This document shows positions 1 to 4,032 of a stretch of 5,217 nt of DNA, one piece after another; the first letter of the stretch is position 1; each line of letters opens with the position of its first letter. The position numbers and the translations under genes are program-made. Source of the DNA: an uncultured Oscillospiraceae bacterium (GTDB taxonomy: Bacteria > Bacillota > Clostridia > Oscillospirales > Oscillospiraceae); contig CAADUV010000214.1 of assembly GCA_900752305.1 (NCBI GenBank), positions 1 to 5,217 of the forward strand. Direction: 5' to 3'. Under the pieces are notes generated by a model that saw only the letters and a program-made list of their open reading frames with translations, ran no database searches and was not told where the DNA came from.

Positions 1-1163
1 CGGCCGCCCTGCTTCACAATTTCCGGCTCCTCCAATTGCAGCTCGTCGATGGAGGGCACCACGATGCCGTACCCGTTCTCCCGGACATCCTGGAGGGCTT
101 GGGACACCTTGTCGTACTCGGTCTTCACTGCCGACAGCATGGTGAGCATTTGCAGCAGGTCGCCGTCGTCCTTCACTTCCAGGCCGGACTGCTCGCTGAG
201 GGTCTGATAGAACAGGCTCCGAGGGACGCTCAGCTCCACCATGGCCACGCCGGTGCCCAGCTGGATGGCGCGGATGTCCGTCCGGTCGATGCAGTCGCAC
301 TGGCCCATCTGGTCGATGACCGTCCGCACCTGGCGCAGCCGGTGGAGCTGGGCGCTGCTCTCCCGGATGGCGGCGTAGAGGGCGTCCTTGATGGGGTGCC
401 CGTGGGGCAGAGCGTCCACCCAGGACGGAAGGAACAGCTCCAACTCCTTGATGGGGAACTCGTACAGGACGGCCTGGATGATGGACGTGATGTCCTCCTG
501 AGAGAGACTCTGGCAGTCGATGGGCATGCAGGTAACCCCGTAGCGGCTGGCGATATCGGACGCCATAGCCTGGGTGTGAGTGTCGCCGGGGTGCTTGGAG
601 TTGAGCAGCACCAAAAACGGTTTGCCCAGCTCCTGCAGCTCCTGGATGACCCGCGCTTCCGCCTCCAGATAGTCCTCTCGGGGAATCTCCGAGATGGAGC
701 CGTCGGTGGTGACCACGATGCCGATGGTGGAGTGCTCCGAGATGACCTTCCGGGTGCCCACCTCCGCCGCTTCGCTCATGGGGATCTCGTAGTCGAACCA
801 AGGGGTGGTGACCATTCGAGGCAGGTCTTCCTCCATCTGTCCCACCGCCCCCGGCACCAGATAGCCCACGCTGTCGATGAGCCGGACGGAGAAGGTAGCG
901 CCGTCCTCCATCTGCAATTCGACAGCCTCTTCGGGCACGAATTTCGGCTCCGCCGTCATGATGGTGCGGCCGGAACCGCTCTGGGGCAGCTCGTCCCGGG
1001 CGCGTTCTCGACGGTACACGTTGTCGATGTTGGGGATGACCATGGTCTCCATGAACCGCTTGATGAAGGTGGATTTCCCAGTGCGCACCGGACCCACCAC
1101 GCCGATGTAAATATCGCCGCCGGTGCGACAGGCGATGTCCTCATAGATCTGATTCCGTTCCAT
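1..1163 (-). CDS. spoIVA: Stage IV sporulation protein A (coat morphogenetic ATPase), 3' end cut by window edge
   Basis: SpoIVA is a cytoskeletal ATPase of the mother cell that polymerises on the forespore outer membrane and forms the base on which the spore coat is built. The reading frame runs without interruption from ATG at 1163 to the left edge, giving 387 residues; the B. subtilis protein has 492, so roughly the last 105 are outside. The protein opens MERNQIYEDIACRTGGDIYI and has a P-loop GPVRTGKST at 24-32 (Lys30), a DELPQSGSGRTIMTAEPKF stretch at 57-75, a Walker B-like LIDSVGY at 95-101 (Asp97), and TPWFDYEIPMSEAAEIGT-type sequence after about 117 (here EVGT). These positions match B. 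subtilis Lys30 and Asp97. There is no NKxD GTP-specificity motif; the equivalent strand reads LVLLNSKHP, as expected for a TRAFAC-like protein that became an ATPase. Position 71 is Ala where B. subtilis has Thr. The gene starts 15 bp after the sipL stop, with its own Shine-Dalgarno, so co-transcription is likely. The missing C-terminus is the part that contacts SpoVM in B. subtilis. Identification is secure. Confidence 0.97.
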   Translation of the reverse strand, partial: MERNQIYEDIACRTGGDIYIGVVGPVRTGKSTFIKRFMETMVIPNIDNVYRRERARDELPQSGSGRTIMTAEPKFVPEEAVELQMEDGATFSVRLIDSVGYLVPGAVGQMEEDLPRMVTTPWFDYEIPMSEAAEVGTRKVISEHSTIGIVVTTDGSISEIPREDYLEAEARVIQELQELGKPFLVLLNSKHPGDTHTQAMASDIASRYGVTCMPIDCQSLSQEDITSIIQAVLYEFPIKELELFLPSWVDALPHGHPIKDALYAAIRESSAQLHRLRQVRTVIDQMGQCDCIDRTDIRAIQLGTGVAMVELSVPRSLFYQTLSEQSGLEVKDDGDLLQMLTMLSAVKTEYDKVSQALQDVRENGYGIVVPSIDELQLEEPEIVKQGG

Positions 1164-1169
1164 TTACTT

Positions 1170-1174
1170 CCTCC
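1170..1174 (-). promoter_or_regulatory. Ribosome binding site of spoIVA
   Basis: GGAGG, within the purine run AAGGGGGAGGAAG, lies 6 nt before the ATG at 1163. It fills the whole 15-bp gap between the sipL stop and spoIVA and fixes the spoIVA start. Confidence 0.85.
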
Positions 1175-1178
1175 CCCT

Positions 1179-2696
1179 TTACCGCATCCGGGGGATCAGG
1201 AGCAGCACCCCCGGTTCCGCCGGCTGGTCTTCCATGTCGTTGGCCTGCTGAATCTCGCTAACCGTGGTCTGATACGCCTTGGCGATGTCCCACAGGGTCT
1301 CCCCCGCCGCCATCTGCCGCAGGACGATGGAGGGGCGCTCCCCTGCGTCCATGCTGGCGTTCTCCTCCGCCGTCAGACCGGCGATGCCCAGCTGTTCCGT
1401 CTGCCGCAGGAGCAGGATTTGGAACGCGACCCCCAGCCGCAGCTCCAGCCCGTTGGCGGCAGGCAGGGCACTCCGGTCGGTGACCTGGCTGCGCACCAGC
1501 ACTTCCACGTCGCCGCTCACCGGCAGTTCGGTCTCCACCGTCACCTGTCGGGTCAGGGCGTCCACCCGTCCGGCGTCGTCCACCCGCAGCACCGTCATCT
1601 CCACTACGCTGGCCACCTGCAAGGTGCCGTCGCCCTTGGTCACAGTGGTCTGGACGGTCTTGGTGGACAGGTCCAGCACCGTCCCGTCCGGCTCCTCCGT
1701 CTCCAGCAGCTCCCGTTTGGACTCCCGCCGGACGCAGCGTTCCGCCAGCTGGGGGAAGGTGTAGGGGGTGTAGTCGGCTGTCACCTCCTGGCGGACACTG
1801 TAGGCGTCGGCCAGCAGGGAGACTGTCTCCACCTGACGCACTTCCGCGCAGGCGTACAGCTCCAGGTCGATGGGGATGCTGCGGCCGTCGTAGTCCAGTT
1901 CCCCCAGCGTCCAGCCCAACAATGCCACTTCGATTTGGAAGTCAGCGTTTTCCGCCGCCTCGGCAGCGTCCATAATCTGGGAGTAAGGCAGCACAAAGTC
2001 CGCCGTCAGCACGTCCTCCTCCACGCTCCGGTAGAGCATCCGCACCGACACTTCCCCCTTGAACACCAGCTTGCCGCCGATGAGCTTGGCTTCGGTGCAG
2101 GTCACGTCGGACTGCATCCGCAGCACCTCGCTGATGGCAGGCTGACCGCCGGACAGGGTGAGATCATCCTGAAACTGGAACTGCTTCTCCGGCACCGCCA
2201 CGACGAAATAGCCCTCGGCGGACTCCAACCGCTGCTCCACCCCGTCCCCCTGAGCCACCCCGCAGGGGATGGTCAGCAAGTCGGGCTGGTACACCCGCAG
2301 GCTCACCTCATACTGCACCCGCACCAGCACCTTGCGGGAGTTGACCGCTTTCGTCTCCGCCGTCCGCACCCGGGTCAGGGCGATGACCTGGCAGCTGGGC
2401 AGGATGCCGTCCTGATTGACGCCGCACTGAAAATCCAGAGCGACGGGCAGGCTGCACAGGGCGTCCGACCCGTCCGCCAGGTACAGGATGCGGCCATAGA
2501 TGCGGCCAGCCAGGGATACCGTGTCCTCCAACGCCTCTTTGGTATCCAGGCAGCAGATGGCAGAGGTATCCAGCAGGTGGGCGATGTCGGGACAGCTGTC
2601 CGGCACGATCATCTCCACGCTCTCTTCCCGGCTGACCGTGGTATGGAACATCAAGCGATGATAGGGCAGCGAAGTTTTGTTCAATTCAAAATCCAA
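1179..2696 (-). CDS. sipL: SPOCS (DUF3794) and LysM spore coat morphogenetic protein, SipL-like
   Basis: SipL of C. difficile is the LysM protein that binds SpoIVA and is needed to keep the coat on the forespore; SpoVID plays the corresponding part in Bacillus. The product is 505 residues when started at TTG 2696. That start is chosen because AAGGAGAGG lies just upstream and the protein then opens with (M)DFELNKTSLPYH, the usual beginning of this family. A GTG at 2786 would add 30 residues with no family character and no evident ribosome binding site. SPOCS/DUF3794-type beta-rich segments run at about 30-140 (opening with IVPDSCPDIAHLLD), 189-290 (SEVLRMQSDV, then FKGEVSVRMLYRS) and, less clearly, 340-435. 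A LysM domain closes the protein at about 457-503: AAGETLWDIAKAYQTTVSEI, an Asn 5 residues on, then PGVLLLIP. There is no signal peptide or membrane segment, which fits a mother-cell cytosolic coat protein. The domain order and the position directly before spoIVA support SipL; another SPOCS-LysM coat protein is the alternative. Confidence 0.82.
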   Translation of the reverse strand: MDFELNKTSLPYHRLMFHTTVSREESVEMIVPDSCPDIAHLLDTSAICCLDTKEALEDTVSLAGRIYGRILYLADGSDALCSLPVALDFQCGVNQDGILPSCQVIALTRVRTAETKAVNSRKVLVRVQYEVSLRVYQPDLLTIPCGVAQGDGVEQRLESAEGYFVVAVPEKQFQFQDDLTLSGGQPAISEVLRMQSDVTCTEAKLIGGKLVFKGEVSVRMLYRSVEEDVLTADFVLPYSQIMDAAEAAENADFQIEVALLGWTLGELDYDGRSIPIDLELYACAEVRQVETVSLLADAYSVRQEVTADYTPYTFPQLAERCVRRESKRELLETEEPDGTVLDLSTKTVQTTVTKGDGTLQVASVVEMTVLRVDDAGRVDALTRQVTVETELPVSGDVEVLVRSQVTDRSALPAANGLELRLGVAFQILLLRQTEQLGIAGLTAEENASMDAGERPSIVLRQMAAGETLWDIAKAYQTTVSEIQQANDMEDQPAEPGVLLLIPRMR

Positions 2697-2702
2697 ATGC
2701 TT

Positions 2703-2711
2703 CCTCTCCTT
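2703..2711 (-). promoter_or_regulatory. Ribosome binding site that decides the TTG start of sipL
   Basis: AAGGAGAGG ends 6 nt before the TTG at 2696 (9 nt if GGAG is taken as the core). No comparable site precedes the GTG at 2786, and the first in-frame ATG lies inside the conserved N-terminal segment. Confidence 0.75.
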
Positions 2712-2753
2712 TTCCCCGGTCACCGGCAGGGTTCCGGGTTTGATTCTATCAGG

Positions 2754-2761
2754 AGAGTATG
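2754..2761 (-). promoter_or_regulatory. Possible sporulation sigma (SigE-like) -10 element before sipL-spoIVA
   Basis: CATACTCT on the minus strand resembles the SigE -10 consensus CATACANT (7 of the 8 positions if N is free). It lies 57 nt before the sipL TTG and inside the largest gap between spoVM and sipL. SigE drives spoIVA in B. subtilis, so a mother-cell promoter here would make sense. The expected ATA-containing -35 is not evident about 14-16 nt upstream (GTTCTA there), so this is a weak call. A vegetative-type pair TTGTTT (2765-2770), 16 nt, TAGAAT (2743-2748) can also be drawn in the same gap. Confidence 0.25.
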
Positions 2762-2773
2762 CGCAAACAAGCT

Positions 2774-2786
2774 GTGGTAGAACCAC
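2774..2786. repeat. Short perfect inverted repeat in the spoVM-sipL gap
   Basis: GTGGT-AGA-ACCAC forms a 5-bp stem with a 3-nt loop, 11 bp downstream of the spoVM stop. On the minus strand it is followed by AGCTTGTTTG, which has too few T residues for a convincing intrinsic terminator. It could be a weak attenuator, a stabilising 3' end for the short spoVM message, or chance. Confidence 0.3.
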
Positions 2787-2797
2787 TCCGCACCGGC

Positions 2798-2866
2798 TCA
2801 GATGCCGAACATCCTCCGCAGGAACCCGGCCAACAGTTTCGGTGCTCGAACGATGACGATCTTCAT
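2798..2866 (-). CDS. spoVM: SpoVM, 22-residue amphipathic forespore-membrane peptide
   Basis: SpoVM is a tiny amphipathic helix made in the mother cell; it binds the convex outer forespore membrane and recruits SpoIVA. The frame is ATG 2866 to TGA 2798, with a strong AGGAGG 8 nt upstream. The peptide begins MKIVIVRAPKLLAGFLRR and ends MFGI. Aligned without gaps to B. subtilis SpoVM (26 residues, starting MKFYTIKLPKFLGGIVRAML), it is identical at Met1, Lys2, Pro9, Lys10, Leu12, Gly14, Arg17, Met19 and Gly21, with conservative changes at 6, 7, 11, 15, 16 and 20. Pro9 is the residue known to matter for localisation in B. subtilis. The peptide stops four residues earlier and so lacks the basic SFRKD-like tail. 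The context agrees: rsgA and prkC lie upstream, as in B. subtilis, and sipL and spoIVA lie downstream. The gene is below usual ORF length limits, so it may be unannotated in this genome. Confidence 0.9.
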   Translation of the reverse strand: MKIVIVRAPKLLAGFLRRMFGI

Positions 2867-2874
2867 GCTACATT

Positions 2875-2880
2875 CCTCCT
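2875..2880 (-). promoter_or_regulatory. Ribosome binding site of spoVM
   Basis: AGGAGG lies 8 nt before the ATG at 2866 and starts 4 nt after the stop of the 53-residue gene. This perfect anti-16S match is strong evidence that the 22-codon frame is translated. Confidence 0.88.
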
Positions 2881-2884
2881 ACTG

Positions 2885-3046
2885 TCATTTTCGCATCCAA
2901 GTCAGTCCCAGCAAGATCATGGTCAGGGCGGAGAGGAACATGATGACGCCAATGGGCAGCACCATGGCCAACAGCAGACCCACTCCCAAGGAGATGACGC
3001 ACAAGCCACGCTCCCGGCAGCTGTGCCCACGTCCACGACGACGCAA
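2885..3046 (-). CDS. Unrecognised 53-residue membrane protein encoded just upstream of spoVM
   Basis: I do not recognise this protein. The frame runs from TTG 3046 to TGA 2885, with AAGGAGG 8 nt before the TTG; no ATG or GTG is available in frame between the upstream stop (TAG at 3086-3088) and this TTG. The N-terminus is strongly basic: (M)RRRGRGHSCRERG. It is followed by about 36 almost uninterrupted hydrophobic residues (about 15-50), broken in the middle by LPIG at 30-33, and the protein ends WMRK. Positive charge at both ends and a central Pro/Gly suggest a two-helix hairpin with both termini in the cytoplasm; one long or re-entrant helix is the alternative. The stop is 18 bp from the spoVM ATG, so the two genes are almost certainly co-transcribed. 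A role at the forespore membrane during coat assembly is inference from position only. Confidence 0.68.
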   Translation of the reverse strand: MRRRGRGHSCRERGLCVISLGVGLLLAMVLPIGVIMFLSALTMILLGLTWMRK

Positions 3047-3054
3047 AAGAACCG

Positions 3055-3061
3055 CCTCCTT
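3055..3061 (-). promoter_or_regulatory. Ribosome binding site of the 53-residue membrane protein gene
   Basis: AAGGAGG lies 8 nt before TTG 3046. It is the main reason for accepting a gene with a non-ATG start here, and for preferring it to the competing 75-codon ATG frame beginning at 3095. Confidence 0.72.
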
Positions 3062-3093
3062 CCCATATTGCGGACTGCATTTCTGCTATCCAC

Positions 3094-3116
3094 ACTATAC
3101 GTCAGGAGACGGTCAA
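3094..3116 (-). promoter_or_regulatory. Possible promoter elements between rsgA and the small spore genes
   Basis: The gap 3047-3135 is the first untranslated stretch after the overlapping kinase-rsgA pair and shows no convincing terminator. On the minus strand it contains TTGACC (3111-3116, 5 of 6 to a vegetative -35) and TATAGT (3094-3099, 5 of 6 to TATAAT). They are only 11 nt apart, so they cannot both belong to one standard promoter. No clear SigE, SigG or SigK pair was found. A promoter here is plausible, but its class cannot be decided. Confidence 0.2.
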
Positions 3117-3135
3117 ATGTGCTATGTGGTTGTCC

Positions 3136-4032
3136 TTACTTGATGGGTCGGCCCGGCTTCTTCTCCCACGCCTTGAACTCCTTGGCCACGGCGTAGAGGC
3201 GGACGTAGCTGTCGTGCCGTCCCTTCTGGATGTCCCCCGCCTTCACGGCGGCACGGATGGCGCCGCCCTTCTCCTTCACGTGGGCGCGGCCCACGAAGCG
3301 GCACTGCCCCAGGTAGGGCACGAACTCCCGGAACCCGTAGGCCAAACGCTCTTTGTCCAGCAGTTCGGGGATCTCCGTGTCAAAGGCGGCGAAGCCGGGG
3401 GTGTCGGCGATGATGGCGTCCCCCTCCAGCCGGAACAGCTCCACGTGACGGGTGGTGTGCCGGCCGCGGCCCAGCTTTTTGCTGATCTCGCCGGTCTCAA
3501 TTTGGAACTGTTCGTCCAGGGCGTTGAGCAGGCTGGACTTGCCCACGCCGGAGTTGCCGGTGAAGACGGAAATTTTGCCGTGCAAACACGCCGCCAGCTC
3601 CTCCAGCCCCTCCCCGGTCTCGGCGCTGACCCGCATGGTGCGGATGCCGGTGGCCTGGTAGCGCTGGAACAGCTCCTCCGCCGGGTTTAGGTCGCACTTG
3701 TTGATGACCACGATGGGCTCGCAGTCCTTCAGCTCGGCGATGGCCGCCACCCGGTCGATAAGGAACGGGTCGGTGACCGGGATAGCCTGGGAGGCGATGA
3801 GGATCATCTGATCCATATTGGCCACGGCGGGGCGCTGGAACTGGTTCTTGCGTGGGTGGATGGTGTCCAGGCGACCCTTGCCCGGCTCGGTGGGGGTGAT
3901 GTCCACCCGGTCGCCCACCAGGGGCGACACCTTCTCATACCGGAACTTCCCACGGGGCTTGCACTGGATGATGTCTCCGCCGCAGTCCACGTAGTAGAAC
4001 CCGCTGAGGGCTTTTACGATGAGGCCGGTCAT
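3136..4032 (-). CDS. rsgA: RsgA/YloQ circularly permuted GTPase, small ribosomal subunit assembly
   Basis: RsgA binds the 30S subunit late in its maturation and hydrolyses GTP to release itself; B. subtilis calls it CpgA or YloQ. The 298 residues are full length. An OB-fold lies at about 1-65, followed by the GTPase motifs in the permuted order that defines the family: NKCD (G4) at 111-114, SAE (G5) at 136-138, GNSGVGKSS (G1) at 159-167, GRGRHTTR (G2/switch I) at 188-195, DTPG (G3) at 210-213. The C-terminal zinc knuckle, normally C-x4-C-x-H-x5-C, here retains Cys244 and His251, but the second Cys is Arg249 and the last is Gly257. Each change needs one base from TGC. The start ATG overlaps the kinase stop as ATGA and has no clear Shine-Dalgarno, so translation is probably coupled to that of the kinase gene. 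B. subtilis PrkC phosphorylates this protein, which fits the pairing. Identification is secure. Confidence 0.96.
   Translation of the reverse strand: MTGLIVKALSGFYYVDCGGDIIQCKPRGKFRYEKVSPLVGDRVDITPTEPGKGRLDTIHPRKNQFQRPAVANMDQMILIASQAIPVTDPFLIDRVAAIAELKDCEPIVVINKCDLNPAEELFQRYQATGIRTMRVSAETGEGLEELAACLHGKISVFTGNSGVGKSSLLNALDEQFQIETGEISKKLGRGRHTTRHVELFRLEGDAIIADTPGFAAFDTEIPELLDKERLAYGFREFVPYLGQCRFVGRAHVKEKGGAIRAAVKAGDIQKGRHDSYVRLYAVAKEFKAWEKKPGRPIK

Noticed and set aside
36..2780. 914-codon plus-strand open frame covering spoIVA and sipL
   Set aside because: It lies in exact codon register opposite spoIVA and sipL, so it stays open whenever those genes avoid TTA, CTA and TCA. This GC-rich genome does so over nearly 900 codons. 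The translation is low-complexity (His, Gln, Gly, Leu and Asp-rich) with no domain, and the two minus-strand genes are certain.
2697..2786. 30-residue N-terminal extension of sipL from GTG 2786
   Set aside because: It would place the start inside the GTGGT inverted repeat with no ribosome binding site, adds residues unlike the family, and reads through the strong site at 2703-2711.
2868..3095. 75-codon minus-strand ATG frame overlapping the 53-residue gene
   Set aside because: It has no good ribosome binding site at its ATG, lacks domain or membrane character, and uses a different frame from the TTG gene, which has AAGGAGG and a clean hydrophobic profile.
3047..3135. Intrinsic terminator after rsgA
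   Set aside because: Only a 4-bp CGTC/GACG stem with no following T-run was found on the minus strand, too weak to call.
2759..3196. Plus-strand frames of 145 and 113 codons over the spoVM region
   Set aside because: They run antisense to spoVM and the 53-residue gene, have Gln/His/Ser/Thr/Pro-rich compositions typical of shadows, and no convincing ribosome binding site was seen.
3124..3690. 188-codon plus-strand open frame opposite rsgA
   Set aside because: Same in-register antisense effect opposite rsgA; it ends at 3688-3690, where rsgA uses a rare CTA codon.
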